Assembly (NCBI GenBank): GCA_947601495.1
Contig: CANQGE010000011.1
Coordinates: forward strand, 1 to 46,408
Direction: 5' to 3'
From: an uncultured Clostridia bacterium
GTDB taxonomy: Bacteria > Bacillota > Clostridia > TANB77 > CAG-508
Length of the DNA stretch: 46,408 nt
The position numbers were made by a program, and so were the translations under genes. Shown one piece after another: positions 36,618 through 46,012 of the stretch. The notes under the pieces were generated by a model. The model was not told the DNA's origin and searched no databases. It worked only from the letters and a program-made list of their open reading frames with translations. Within the stretch, counting starts at the first letter, position 1; every line of letters starts with the position of its first letter.

Positions 36618-38192
36618 TTAAACTTTTGATTGTTGCAAAATTTTAATGGCACATTTTATTCCATCAATTGCAGATGTTGTAATTCCTCCTGCATATCCTG
36701 CACCTTCTCCACAAGGATATATTCCACTAATGTTTGATTCTAAGTTTTCATCTCTTACAATTCTTACAGGTGATGAACTTCTTGTTTCAACTCCTATTAA
36801 AATTGCATCATTATTTGCAAAACCTTTTAACTTTTTATCAAAATCTAATATTCCTTCCTTAAGAGTTTGATTTACATAGTCTGGAAGAATTTCTTGTAAA
36901 TTTGAAAATGTAATACCTGGCATGTAAGTAGGTTTTACTTCTCCTAATTTGGTAGTTTTTTTATTTTCTAAAAAATCTCCAACAGTTTGTATTGGTGCAA
37001 AATAATTTTTTCCACCAAGAATAAAAGCTTTTTGTTCTAATTCTTTTTGAAAATACATTCCTTCTAAAACAGATTTTCCTTCGAAATCATTTGGTGTAAC
37101 TTCAACTAAAATTGCACTATTAGCATTTTCACCATCTCTTAAAAACAAACTCATTCCATTTGTAACTATTTCTCCGTTATCGCTAGAAGAAGCTATTACT
37201 TTACCACCTGGACACATACAAAACGTATAACAACTTCTTTCTTTTCCATGATATACAAGTTTGTATTCGGCTGGTGGAAGTTTTAACTTGGTTTTTGTGC
37301 CATATTGAGATAGATTTATCATTTCTTGTTTATGCTCAATTCTAAGTCCTACTGAAAAATTCTTTTTTTCCATTTTTATATTTTTTTCATATAATTTTTC
37401 AAAAGTATCTCTTGCACTGTGACCTATTGCTAAAACTACTGTATCTGTTTCAACTGTTTGAGTTTCAGATTCATTTTGTATTATTAAACTTGTAATTTTA
37501 TTATTTTCAATATTAAAGTCTATTACTTTATTTTCAAATAAAAATTCTCCACCTTTATCTATTATGTAATTTCTCATATTTGAAACTAATTTTATTAAGT
37601 TATCAGTTCCAATATGAGGCTTATTTAAGTACATTATTTGTTTTGGTGCACCAAAATTTACAAATTCATATAGCACTTTTCTGCAAAGTGGATCATTTAC
37701 CCCAGTTGTTAATTTTCCATCAGAAAAAGTTCCTGCTCCGCCTTCTCCAAATTGTACATTTGAATTTTTATTTAATATTCCTGTTTTAAAGAAATCTTCT
37801 ACATCTTTTTTTCTATTTTCTACTTTTTTACCTTGTTCTATTATAATTGGTTTAATTCCATGTTGAACTAATATTAAAGCACAGAAAAGTCCAGCAGGTC
37901 CTGCTCCTACAATTACAGGCTTTTTTGTGCTTTTTCTTTTAACTTCAATATTTAAATTAAAGTCTTCTTTTTGAACCTCTTTTACATTTTTTAATGTTTT
38001 ATTTCCAGAATATTCAATATCAATAGTGTAATTGTAATGAATGTTTTCTTTGTTTCTAGCATCAATAGATTTTTTAAAAATAGAAAATTCTTTAATATCT
38101 TTAATATTTATCTTATATTTATTACAAGCCTTTTTTAAAACATCTTCTTCAGATAAATCTTCATATATTCTTACATTTTCTAATCTATACAT
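36618..38192 (-). CDS. FAD-dependent oxidoreductase (COG2509-type)
   Basis: 524 residues. An N-terminal domain of about 85 residues (MYRLENVRIYEDLSEEDVL) precedes the dinucleotide fold VIVGAGPAGLFCALILVQHG; FGEGGAGTFSDGKLTTG and the C-terminal GAGYAGGITTSAIDGIKC complete the FAD-binding set. It belongs to the uncharacterised FAD-dependent dehydrogenases of Firmicutes; the substrate is unknown. The ATG at 38192 has TGGAG in the preceding gene's end; an upstream ATG at 38240 would overlap desulfoferrodoxin by 47 bases and is less likely. Confidence 0.85.
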   Translation of the reverse strand: MYRLENVRIYEDLSEEDVLKKACNKYKINIKDIKEFSIFKKSIDARNKENIHYNYTIDIEYSGNKTLKNVKEVQKEDFNLNIEVKRKSTKKPVIVGAGPAGLFCALILVQHGIKPIIIEQGKKVENRKKDVEDFFKTGILNKNSNVQFGEGGAGTFSDGKLTTGVNDPLCRKVLYEFVNFGAPKQIMYLNKPHIGTDNLIKLVSNMRNYIIDKGGEFLFENKVIDFNIENNKITSLIIQNESETQTVETDTVVLAIGHSARDTFEKLYEKNIKMEKKNFSVGLRIEHKQEMINLSQYGTKTKLKLPPAEYKLVYHGKERSCYTFCMCPGGKVIASSSDNGEIVTNGMSLFLRDGENANSAILVEVTPNDFEGKSVLEGMYFQKELEQKAFILGGKNYFAPIQTVGDFLENKKTTKLGEVKPTYMPGITFSNLQEILPDYVNQTLKEGILDFDKKLKGFANNDAILIGVETRSSSPVRIVRDENLESNISGIYPCGEGAGYAGGITTSAIDGIKCAIKILQQSKV

Positions 38193-38193
38193 T

Positions 38194-38559
38194 TTACTCC
38201 ACTTCTTTTTTCCACAATTCATGTTTATTGCAATATGCATAAATTGTAGAACCTGGTATATATTTAAAATGAGCTTTTGCTTCCATTCCAGGTTTTAAAT
38301 AACTAGTACATTCTTTTTCATCTGAAACCATGCTAATCCATTCAATATAGTGTTCTTCTTCCATAACATGATTTACTGTTACAAATATTTTTCCATCTTT
38401 TACTTCATAAGTTGGTACATGTTTCTCAGCAGCTGCATCTACTGAGTTTGGCACTAATGTTTCCATTGGTTTTCCACAGCAAACGACATTGCATCCTTCA
38501 TCCTTTACCATTTTTACCATTTCGCCACACATTCTACATTTTTTAATAACTAATTCCAT
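38194..38559 (-). CDS. dfx: Desulfoferrodoxin (superoxide reductase)
   Basis: 121-residue superoxide reductase that turns superoxide into hydrogen peroxide, a typical defence in anaerobes. The N-terminal desulforedoxin domain has CRMCGEMV and CCGKPM (Cys4 iron site); the second domain carries the His/Cys iron ligands (EKHVPTYEV, HVMEEEHYIEW, YAYCNKHELW). Class I-like two-iron form. It ends one base before the FAD oxidoreductase start, so the two are likely one unit and share redox chemistry. Confidence 0.95.
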   Translation of the reverse strand: MELVIKKCRMCGEMVKMVKDEGCNVVCCGKPMETLVPNSVDAAAEKHVPTYEVKDGKIFVTVNHVMEEEHYIEWISMVSDEKECTSYLKPGMEAKAHFKYIPGSTIYAYCNKHELWKKEVE

Positions 38560-38712
38560 ATTTTTAGTCTCCTTTTCTTTAATATATTTTATTTTTATAA
38601 AAAATTATAAACAAATTTAAATGCTAAAATTATTTAGAGTTTATTTTTTAGTATTTATATATTATCTTTAAAAAATTATTTAAGTTGTATGTTTTAATTT
38701 TACTTTTAAGCT

Positions 38713-39411
38713 TTATATTTTAGAAATTAATTTATCTAAAATTTCTGCTACACTTTTAGAAACACTTTCTAAATATGTAACAAAGTCTATATGATTATTT
38801 CCATTTGGCACATCTGAAATACCTCTAATTACTAAAAAAGGTATTTTATCTAAAAAGCATACTTGAGCAATTGCAGCACCTTCCATTTCCACACATTCAG
38901 CTCCAAATTCTTCTCTAACTTTTTCTGCTTTGCTTAAATCTGTACAAAATAAATCTGCTGAAGCAATAGTTCCAATTTTTATTTTGAAATCTCTATCTTT
39001 TAGATTGTTTACTGTTTCTTCACAAAGTTTAATTAATTTTTCATCAGAATTAAAAAATTTTCCTGTTTCACATATTTCACCCTTTTCATAGTTTCCAGCT
39101 CCAGTTACGTCAAAATCATATTGTACTAAGCTTTTTCCAATCACAATATCTTTTATGTTTAGTTCCTTATTTATGCCTCCAGCAGAGCCAATATTTATTA
39201 CATAGCTTATATTATATTTATCTATCATTATTTGAGCTGTTCTTCCAGCATTTACTTTGCCTACTCCACATTGAACTAAAACACATTCTTTTTCTTGAAT
39301 TGTTCCTTTAAAGAATTTTAAATTATAAACTTGTTCTTCAGAAACATTTTGCATAATATTTCTTATAGCCATCATTTCTTTATTTTCAGCTGCAATTATT
39401 CCAATAAACAT
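38713..39411 (-). CDS. mtnN: 5'-methylthioadenosine/S-adenosylhomocysteine nucleosidase
   Basis: 232 residues. MtnN removes adenine from MTA and SAH and so recycles methionine and controls methylation by-products. Motifs: MFIGIIAAENKEM, VNIGSAGGIN, the C-terminal ECVEMEGAAIAQVC with catalytic Glu, and FLVIRGISDV with the catalytic Asp. The ATG follows GGAG. Confidence 0.93.
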   Translation of the reverse strand: MFIGIIAAENKEMMAIRNIMQNVSEEQVYNLKFFKGTIQEKECVLVQCGVGKVNAGRTAQIMIDKYNISYVINIGSAGGINKELNIKDIVIGKSLVQYDFDVTGAGNYEKGEICETGKFFNSDEKLIKLCEETVNNLKDRDFKIKIGTIASADLFCTDLSKAEKVREEFGAECVEMEGAAIAQVCFLDKIPFLVIRGISDVPNGNNHIDFVTYLESVSKSVAEILDKLISKI

Positions 39412-39444
39412 TTTATTCTCCTTCTATTTTTCATATTAGGTATT

Positions 39445-39987
39445 TTATTCTGCTTTTTTATATGTTAAAGTTGTTCTTTTGCCATCTACTACTTCTTCAA
39501 TTGTTAGTTCATCATTATTTATGATTGTTAATTCTTCTTTTCTTCCATTTGGAAAATAGTTGCTTTCTTCTCCTTCTGCTAAATATGATTTTTCATATCT
39601 TATTTCAATTTTATTATCTTCTATTTTATATGTTCCTTCAACATAATAAGAGGTTGTTTCAAAAGCAACTTTATCTTCTGAAAAGTAATATGTTGTGCTT
39701 TCCAAATTAGTTGTATCTGCTATTCTGTAAAGTCCTTCGATTTTAATTTCTTCATTTTCGTTAGTATTTTCTACCCAATTTTCAATTTTATTATCATCCA
39801 CATTTTCATCTACATTGTTTTTACTTTCTTCACTACTTACGTCATAAGTGTTTGTTTCATCAATATTTATATTTTCTATTTTATTTGTATTTTCAGGTGT
39901 TTTACTATTTTTAGTAAGTTTATTTATAGACCAAAATACTAATATTAAGACTATAACTATTAAAATTATTAAAGGTATTTTTTTCAT
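39445..39987 (-). CDS. Membrane-anchored extracellular protein of unknown function
   Basis: 180 residues: an N-terminal helix (4-23), an Asn/Glu-rich linker (25-80), then a small beta-rich domain (about 82-180; STTYYFSEDKVAFETTSYYVEGTYKIEDNKIEIRY) that resembles lipocalin-like or DUF-type strands. No Cys lipobox is present. It follows mtnN by 33 bases upstream in transcription. I cannot assign a role. Confidence 0.65.
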   Translation of the reverse strand: MKKIPLIILIVIVLILVFWSINKLTKNSKTPENTNKIENINIDETNTYDVSSEESKNNVDENVDDNKIENWVENTNENEEIKIEGLYRIADTTNLESTTYYFSEDKVAFETTSYYVEGTYKIEDNKIEIRYEKSYLAEGEESNYFPNGRKEELTIINNDELTIEEVVDGKRTTLTYKKAE

Positions 39988-40061
39988 ATTTCAAAACTCC
40001 TTTTAAAAAATTCTATAGTTATTTTATCATAAATTCTTATATATGTGTATCTTTTAGAGAT

Positions 40062-40114
40062 AAAAAAATAGGAAAGTGACTGTTTGAGCAGTTAGCTCCA
40101 TACAATCTCTTTCC
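40062..40114 (-). terminator. Terminator of the GC-rich mini-gene
   Basis: Outer stem GGAAAG / CTTTCC closing a region with an inner ACTG/CAGT hairpin, followed on the minus strand by TATTTTTTTA. It ends the unit 40137-40346. Confidence 0.6.
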
Positions 40115-40136
40115 ATCTGAACCTTAAAGCAGAAGG

Positions 40137-40346
40137 TTAGCCCTGTTCGTACCACCCCTCATACTTTCCGGTCCCGACCACTCTGAGTTCACGTTCGCTT
40201 TCGTATTGCAGAATCAGTGCGTTGTGGAGTTCAAGCCCAATATTGCAAGACCTGCACGCACGCGGGTCAAACGGTATACCGGCTTTGTTGAAGTCCTTGA
40301 TGCACTGTTTGCATTCGGCGTTGAGTTCCTCGACGGTCTTAGGCAT
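40137..40346 (-). CDS. Small Cys-rich protein on a GC-rich island
   Basis: 69 residues from the ATG at 40346, 7 bases after GGAGAGGGG; two other starts (40364, 40352) lie within or too near that site. Cys pairs CKQC and CRSC suggest a zinc or metal site. Codon use is unlike the rest of the window: GAC, CTC, GCC, ACC, GTC dominate and GC content is near 50 percent, against under 30 percent around it. It has its own perfect promoter and terminator, so it looks like a recently arrived cassette. The family is unknown. No CGG codon is used here even though the region is GC-rich. Confidence 0.6.
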   Translation of the reverse strand: MPKTVEELNAECKQCIKDFNKAGIPFDPRACRSCNIGLELHNALILQYESERELRVVGTGKYEGWYEQG

Positions 40347-40384
40347 TTGCATACCCCTCTCCAAATTTTTTTGGGTCCACTTTT

Positions 40385-40413
40385 ATAATACAACATTTTT
40401 TAATTTATGTCAA
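40385..40413 (-). promoter_or_regulatory. Strong promoter of the GC-rich mini-gene
   Basis: Minus strand -35 TTGACA (consensus), 17-base spacer, -10 TATTAT. Confidence 0.75.
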
Positions 40414-40425
40414 CTTGACAGTAAA

Positions 40426-41604
40426 TTATTGGTTGTTTCCAGAATTTTCAGAAGCAATTTTTACTTCTAAAAGTTTATTTTTAAGTTCTGATTCAATTTT
40501 TACAAGTTCTCCTTCTGCAGCAAGTCTTTTTGCTTTTCCTTCACTGTGAATTTGAATTAAAGAATCTATTGTTTCAATTAAATCTGAATTTGTTTTTTGT
40601 AGAGTTTCAATATCCACAACAGCTCTTTCAGATTCTTGAGCAATTTGAACTGTTCCTTGTTTTAAAATTTCACTATTTGCCTTTAGCATATCATTTGTAA
40701 GGTCTGTTACTTTCTTTTGAGTATCTAAAGCCTTTTTAGAATTTGCTATACCTAAAGCTATAACAACTTGATTTTTCCAAAGAGGAATTGTGTTTATCAA
40801 AGAGCTTTGAATTTTATTTATAAGTTCACTATCATTATTTTGAATTAACCTAATTTGTGGTGCCATCTGAATAGATATTATTCTTGTTGTTTTTAAATCA
40901 TATAGTTTTTTCTCGAATCTATTTATTGTGTCTGACATATCTTTTACAGCTTGTGCATCTAATTGGTCGTTTGTTTCCTCAGCTTTTCTTTGAAGCTCTG
41001 GAAGTGTTACATTATTTAACTCTTCTAATTTTTTCTCTCCTGCTATAATGTATAAAGATAATTGTTTAAAATATTCTAAGTTCTTTTCATACATTGTATC
41101 AAATGTTGCAATATCTTTTAACATAGTCAATTTTTGAGATTCTAACATTTTTTCAATTTTATCTATGTTTACTTCTACTTTATTATATTTTGCAAGTATT
41201 TTATCAAATTGTTTTTTTGCAGAATTAAACATTCCAAATAATCCTTTTTGCTCGCTTGTAATAGATGCTGTGTCGCTATTAAATCCTTTTATTTCACTTA
41301 CAAGAGATGCTAATAAATCTCCTACTTCTCCTGTATCTTTAGTTTTTACTTCTGCTAGAACATTATCTGAAAATTTTGATATATTAGTTTGAGCAGAAGC
41401 ACCATATTGTAATAATTGTGCTGTGTTTGTTGGATCAAGCTTTTCTAGAAAAGAATCTATTGCTTGCTTTTCTACATCAGTTAATTTATTATAATTTAAA
41501 GAATCTTCAATTTTACTTTCAGATATTTCATTTCCATCAAGTACAGTTGTTTCTAATTCTTTTTTGTCTACTTTTTCTACAAGTTCTAAACTTAAATCTT
41601 CCAT
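40426..41604 (-). CDS. telA: TelA/KlaA-family toxic anion resistance protein
   Basis: 392 residues, alpha-helical, with the TelA pattern: LTDVEKQAIDSFLEKLDPTNTAQLLQYGASAQTNISKFSDNVL, then long coiled-coil helices (about 130-340; LPELQRKAEETNDQLD, TIPLWKNQVVIALG). The family is tied to tellurite and oxyanion tolerance, though its exact action is unclear. It is the last gene of an xpaC-VWA-telA group, as in many Firmicutes. Confidence 0.87.
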   Translation of the reverse strand: MEDLSLELVEKVDKKELETTVLDGNEISESKIEDSLNYNKLTDVEKQAIDSFLEKLDPTNTAQLLQYGASAQTNISKFSDNVLAEVKTKDTGEVGDLLASLVSEIKGFNSDTASITSEQKGLFGMFNSAKKQFDKILAKYNKVEVNIDKIEKMLESQKLTMLKDIATFDTMYEKNLEYFKQLSLYIIAGEKKLEELNNVTLPELQRKAEETNDQLDAQAVKDMSDTINRFEKKLYDLKTTRIISIQMAPQIRLIQNNDSELINKIQSSLINTIPLWKNQVVIALGIANSKKALDTQKKVTDLTNDMLKANSEILKQGTVQIAQESERAVVDIETLQKTNSDLIETIDSLIQIHSEGKAKRLAAEGELVKIESELKNKLLEVKIASENSGNNQ

Positions 41605-41630
41605 TATTTTTATTCCTCCATTTAAATATT

Positions 41631-43316
41631 TTATAAGTTTGAATTAAATAAATTTCTTAATTGGTATATAACATCTTCTGAATCTGCATTGATACTTGCT
41701 GCTTCATTTATACTTGATATATCAGTTAAAGCTGAAATATCTGCATTATAACCAATAGTATAAATTGGTATTTCTAAGTTTCTTACAACTTTTGTAACAT
41801 CTGATAGTTCACATCCTGTATTTGTTTCTCCATCACTTAATACGAACATAATCATTTTAGAATCTGGTACTTCTTGTTTCTTTTCAAGTAGCATATTTGT
41901 AGCTACCATTATTGCATCAAATGTAGCCGTATTGCCAGATGCAGATAAGTTTTGTATTGCACTGTTGAAATATGAACGTTGATTAATATCGAATTGATTT
42001 ATAGGTAGTTCAATTGTAACATCAGAGCTATAGCTTACAAGTCCTATATAATTATTTTTATTTATGTATTGCCCACCATTTATTAGTGACTTTTTCAAAT
42101 TAGATAAAGGTGTTCCAGACATACTTCCAGAAACATCTGCTACGAAAACTGCTATAATTGGTTTTCCTGAGTCTTTTTCCTCTTTCCATAATTGTTGTGC
42201 TTGTAAAATTGTGTTTCCATCATAATTTATTTTATCTGGGCTTACTTGATTCTGATTAAATCCGAAATTTTTAGCAGAGCTTTGTTGTCTAGAATCTAAA
42301 GCATATTTTGTGAATGCTTCAATTAAATCTGCTTTTTCTTGTGTTACTTGGCCACATGCATAAAGTGGATTATTATGTGGTACTCCAAAAGGTATAAATG
42401 TATAATTATTTTTTAATGTTGCATCATTTGCATAAGTTTGATATTCCATAATAAATGCATCTAAAGAACCACTCTCAGCTGCTGATCTCATTTGCATTGT
42501 GTTATATGATACAAATGGAATATTTTCTTGGAATTTTTGAAATCCTTCTTTTGCTTTGTCACTTAAAGGATTTTCTGAATCAAAGTATGATAATGTTGAT
42601 AATAGAAGATTCAATCCTGTTGAACTAGCATATGGATTTGTGTATCCAAATGATATTTCTCCATTTGAAGTTGCTTGAACTACTGCAGCTAAATCTGCTT
42701 TACCATACTTAGATTCCAGTGTTTTATATGTTGATTGTGAAATTAATATTCCTGCTGTGTTTTGAACTAAAGAATCTGTTATTTTTATTAAATTAACAGA
42801 TTGTGCTTGTGCCATAGCTATCCATAATTCATTTGATGGCGCAAATAATTCTGGAACATATTTTCCAGAAACAATATAGTCTACAGCATCTCCTGAAGAA
42901 ATATTACGTACAGAAACAGTTGCTTCTTTTCCATTTACAGTAAAGCCTGATCTGTTAAAGTTTTCTGCTGTTTCTTTAAGCCAAGCATCTGGTCCATCTC
43001 CAGCTTTTTCAGGTGAAGAAAATATTTCTACATTTACACATGTATCACTATCTTCATTTCCTCTAACTGTTAATTCATATTCATCAATATCAGGTAGCTC
43101 ATCTTTTAATGATGTTTGCTCAAGAGTTAATTTTGATTTTGTTGGTGTTGAATTTGTTACATCAATTTTCTTCAAATAACTTTTTAAATATCCTAGTGAT
43201 TTTTCTTCTGGAGTTTTACCAATTTGCTGAGTTATGGATATTCCAGCAATTACAATTAATAGAAATATTACTATTAAAATTAAAAAAGTTTTTTTGGCGT
43301 TGTTTTCTTTTCCCAT
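41631..43316 (-). CDS. Membrane-anchored VWA-domain protein
   Basis: 561 residues: an N-terminal anchor helix (about 9-29), a substrate-binding-protein-like region (about 110-365; GDAVDYIVSGKYVPELFAPS, GEISFGYTNPYASSTGLN), and a von Willebrand A domain (about 385-555) with the MIDAS motif DVSGS in FVADVSGSMSGTPL and FVLSDGETNTG. The mix of a binding-protein fold and a VWA domain on the cell surface suggests ligand or protein capture. It stands between xpaC and telA and shares their transcript. Confidence 0.82.
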   Translation of the reverse strand: MGKENNAKKTFLILIVIFLLIVIAGISITQQIGKTPEEKSLGYLKSYLKKIDVTNSTPTKSKLTLEQTSLKDELPDIDEYELTVRGNEDSDTCVNVEIFSSPEKAGDGPDAWLKETAENFNRSGFTVNGKEATVSVRNISSGDAVDYIVSGKYVPELFAPSNELWIAMAQAQSVNLIKITDSLVQNTAGILISQSTYKTLESKYGKADLAAVVQATSNGEISFGYTNPYASSTGLNLLLSTLSYFDSENPLSDKAKEGFQKFQENIPFVSYNTMQMRSAAESGSLDAFIMEYQTYANDATLKNNYTFIPFGVPHNNPLYACGQVTQEKADLIEAFTKYALDSRQQSSAKNFGFNQNQVSPDKINYDGNTILQAQQLWKEEKDSGKPIIAVFVADVSGSMSGTPLSNLKKSLINGGQYINKNNYIGLVSYSSDVTIELPINQFDINQRSYFNSAIQNLSASGNTATFDAIMVATNMLLEKKQEVPDSKMIMFVLSDGETNTGCELSDVTKVVRNLEIPIYTIGYNADISALTDISSINEAASINADSEDVIYQLRNLFNSNL

Positions 43317-43332
43317 TTTAAAATTCCTTTCT

Positions 43333-44007
43333 TTATAGAGAATCGTTTTCTCCTCTTAATATTTTTAATGAATTTGTCATATCATTTAAAACTTGACCTA
43401 AAGAATCATCAGATGATGTATCATCCATTTGAGAAACTTCTGCTAATAGTTTATTAAATTCATTTAAAAGGTTATCATTACTATCTAGAAGTTTTTGTAT
43501 ATACTCTTTATATTCATTTTCCATACTATTTCCAATATCAGCATCAAAAATTGCTATTCTATTTAATGTTTTTCTAATGTTATTAAATAAAAAATTTGAA
43601 GCTTGATCTGCTAGTTCAGTTAAAGCTGTGAAATGCTCTTGATTATTTTGTTCTAAAAGTTCATTTAATACATTCTTTTTTCTTGTCATTGAATCTATTT
43701 GAGATAGAGCCTGTTTAACTTGAAAATAAAAAGGAGAGTTTTTTCCAAGTTTTGACTCTAAAGCCTCTTTATAATCATTTGAGCTTTTTAATTTATCTAA
43801 ATCATATCCATATTTTGCAGCTGTTGAATGAGTTACATACATATATCCTGATGCTATGCATAATATATTTATTAAAATAACTAAGCAAAATATTAAAGGA
43901 TTAGTACTAAAAGATATTGCTAGAATTGCTGGTGAAAATATTGCTATATCTATTATTGCCATGATTACTATTGCTATAACTAATCTTATAAAAGTTTTAT
44001 TACTCAT
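43333..44007 (-). CDS. XpaC-like membrane protein
   Basis: 224 residues with two N-terminal helices (about 8-30 and 37-60), then a helical cytoplasmic domain with a TEL-rich center. The family name XpaC comes from 5-bromo-4-chloroindolyl phosphate hydrolysis in B. subtilis, where xpaC is next to the telA homologue. The assignment rests on this order (xpaC-VWA-telA) and the fold outline more than on a single motif. Confidence 0.65.
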   Translation of the reverse strand: MSNKTFIRLVIAIVIMAIIDIAIFSPAILAISFSTNPLIFCLVILINILCIASGYMYVTHSTAAKYGYDLDKLKSSNDYKEALESKLGKNSPFYFQVKQALSQIDSMTRKKNVLNELLEQNNQEHFTALTELADQASNFLFNNIRKTLNRIAIFDADIGNSMENEYKEYIQKLLDSNDNLLNEFNKLLAEVSQMDDTSSDDSLGQVLNDMTNSLKILRGENDSL

Positions 44008-44039
44008 TTTTTTATAAACCTCCTTTTGTAATCGTGTTT

Positions 44040-44068
44040 ATTTTATCATAATACATACGTGTTTTCAA
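44040..44068 (-). promoter_or_regulatory. Promoter of xpaC-VWA-telA operon
   Basis: Minus strand -35 TTGAAA, 17-base spacer, -10 TAAAAT, then an AGGAGG site before the ATG at 44007. Confidence 0.7.
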
Positions 44069-44152
44069 TATTTTATTTTTTAAGTTTTCGTAACAAAAAG
44101 GTTAAATAAATGGCTTTTGGATAATTTGAAATTTTAAGCTTTGTTTTTAGAC

Positions 44153-44182
44153 AAAAAAAGAATAGCTATACTATTCTTTTTT
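44153..44182 (-). terminator. Terminator of the 44203-45980 unit
   Basis: Stem AAAAAAGAATAG / CTATTCTTTTTT with loop CTATA; T-run on both strands. The same stem sequence is found in the two terminator copies at 46071 and 46241. Confidence 0.8.
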
Positions 44183-44202
44183 GTGAAAATCATAAGTTTT
44201 CA

Positions 44203-44655
44203 TTATTTAAATATGTTTCTTATAAAATTAAAGAAACGAGTAAATATATTTTCTTTATAATGAATCATACTTTCTTCTTTATTTTCTTGTATTTCTTCTG
44301 CTATTTGGTTTTGAGGGTATTGCTGTTTAAATATTAAATCTGGATTATACTTTTCTTTTTTTGCTTCTTCAAGTAATTGCATATCATATTTTTCTTTTTT
44401 TATAATTTTTTCTCTTTGCTCATCTGTAGCCCAATAATCTCTGAATAAAATAGCTATAATAGTTTGTGCAATATCAGATACATTTTGTTCTTTCAGAGTC
44501 ATTTCTGGGTTATATTCAAAATAATGATTATAATTAGCACACTTTGAAAACATTTCAATTTTTTTTGCAGGAATTTTTTCAAAATCTTCTTTGGAAACAT
44601 ATTTCAATATATCCAATACTTCTTTATATGCATTCGCATATTCAATTTTTAACAT
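44203..44655 (-). CDS. Small protein of unknown function with C-terminal amphipathic helix
   Basis: 150 residues from the ATG at 44655 (GAGAGAGGA about 12 bases upstream). A GTG start at 44688 that overlaps the preceding stop codon would add 11 residues and is also possible. The protein is helical with many charged residues and ends with an aromatic, basic segment (FTRFFNFIRNIFK) that could lie on a membrane. I do not recognise it. It is translationally linked to the gene upstream. Confidence 0.65.
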   Translation of the reverse strand: MLKIEYANAYKEVLDILKYVSKEDFEKIPAKKIEMFSKCANYNHYFEYNPEMTLKEQNVSDIAQTIIAILFRDYWATDEQREKIIKKEKYDMQLLEEAKKEKYNPDLIFKQQYPQNQIAEEIQENKEESMIHYKENIFTRFFNFIRNIFK

Positions 44656-44684
44656 CTCAATTAGTCTTCCTCTCTCTTTTATTT

Positions 44685-45980
44685 TCACTTTTCTTTAGCA
44701 TTTTTAAAAATTTGTGCATTTCTTGACATTTCATCTCCAACTTCTTTTTTTTCTTCTGAATTTTTCATTTTATCTTGGCATTCTTTTCCTATTTTTTCAG
44801 TTGATATTTTATATCTATGTTCTTCATAATATTCTTCCAATCCTTTAATAAATTCGGCAAGTTCTGGATATTTTCCAATATCAGTCAAATCCATAACTTG
44901 TCGTTCTGGAAGGGTTCTAGTTTTACCGCCTATTTCAATTGTTTCTTCGGGTTTTGTAACTAGAAGTCCATTTGATTTATATTTTTTTACTAATTGTGCA
45001 TATTCTAAAAATTTAAATAACAAATTACAATCATGACATATTGGAACATTTAAATAAATTCTATCATTTGGATTAACCTGGTTTAACATTGTTTCCAAAA
45101 AATCTAAACCATTTGATGGTTTTTTTCCATCTTGAGAAAACAATCTAAGTCTTTCTTCAGTTATTCTAACTCCTTGTAATTTTCCATCTTTTTCTATAAT
45201 TCTAGTATGAGTATTATGAGGAAGTTCAATTTGATTTACCCATCTTTGACGTTCATCATTATAGTCAATTTCATCTATAATTGGATTTTCTTGTTCTTCT
45301 GATAATTGACGACTTCCTCTTTTGTCATCAATCATTGGTAATGTTTTTTCTCTTATAAGTAAAGATAATCTATTTCTTTCATTAACTAATCTAATAATTT
45401 TCTCTTTTTTTCCTTGTTCATCATTTCCTTGCGCATTTGGGAGAGATAGCTCTTCAATTGCATCTCTCAATTCTTTAATTTTTTCAACTATTTTTCTTCC
45501 ATCAGAATCTTCTAAGTCTTTAATTGATTTATTTATCACTTCTAAATCTTCTCTATTTATACTGTGTTGATATTGTGTTTTTGGTGCATCAAACATAAAA
45601 TACACATTATCTTCCATATACTGCCTTATCATTTCAAAACCTTCTATTAGTGATAAAGACTCTTCAGGACTTTTACTTTTGGCAGAGTCTGGTACAAATG
45701 GCTTGTGTGAAATTCCTTTAAAATCTCCTATTCGTTGCTGAAATGATGCTGTTATTAATCTATTATAAAGCTGTAATACACCTTCCAATCCATATGAAAT
45801 GTAAGTTTTTTCAATAGCTGATTGCCCTAATCCGCCAGAAGCATTATCACCTATTAATGGTCGTAATCCTTCATTTAATATACTCTCTATATTATTTTGA
45901 GAAGTAAAGTGAAAAGCGACATTTTCTCTTATACTTTCAAAATCTTCAAGTGAAACTAATCTTCTTTTTTCTATTTCCAT
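44685..45980 (-). CDS. Protein with ADP-ribosyltransferase-like N-terminus
   Basis: 431 residues. The start of the domain, VAFHFTSQNNIESILNEGLRP (20-40), has the His-Thr/Ser and Ile-Leu-xx-Gly-Leu pattern seen at the start of KptA/DarT-type and related ADP-ribosyltransferase folds. The remaining motifs are not clear, and the middle (150-250) is charged and helical. The C-terminal region (about 330-400; LLVTKPEETIEIGGKTRTLPERQVMDLTDIGKYPEL) looks like a second small domain. I do not know the function; the enzyme idea is inference. It lies at the end of the window next to the tRNA fragment. Confidence 0.6.
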   Translation of the reverse strand: MEIEKRRLVSLEDFESIRENVAFHFTSQNNIESILNEGLRPLIGDNASGGLGQSAIEKTYISYGLEGVLQLYNRLITASFQQRIGDFKGISHKPFVPDSAKSKSPEESLSLIEGFEMIRQYMEDNVYFMFDAPKTQYQHSINREDLEVINKSIKDLEDSDGRKIVEKIKELRDAIEELSLPNAQGNDEQGKKEKIIRLVNERNRLSLLIREKTLPMIDDKRGSRQLSEEQENPIIDEIDYNDERQRWVNQIELPHNTHTRIIEKDGKLQGVRITEERLRLFSQDGKKPSNGLDFLETMLNQVNPNDRIYLNVPICHDCNLLFKFLEYAQLVKKYKSNGLLVTKPEETIEIGGKTRTLPERQVMDLTDIGKYPELAEFIKGLEEYYEEHRYKISTEKIGKECQDKMKNSEEKKEVGDEMSRNAQIFKNAKEK

Positions 45981-46012
45981 TAATTTCTCCTATAATTATT
46001 AATTATATTTTT

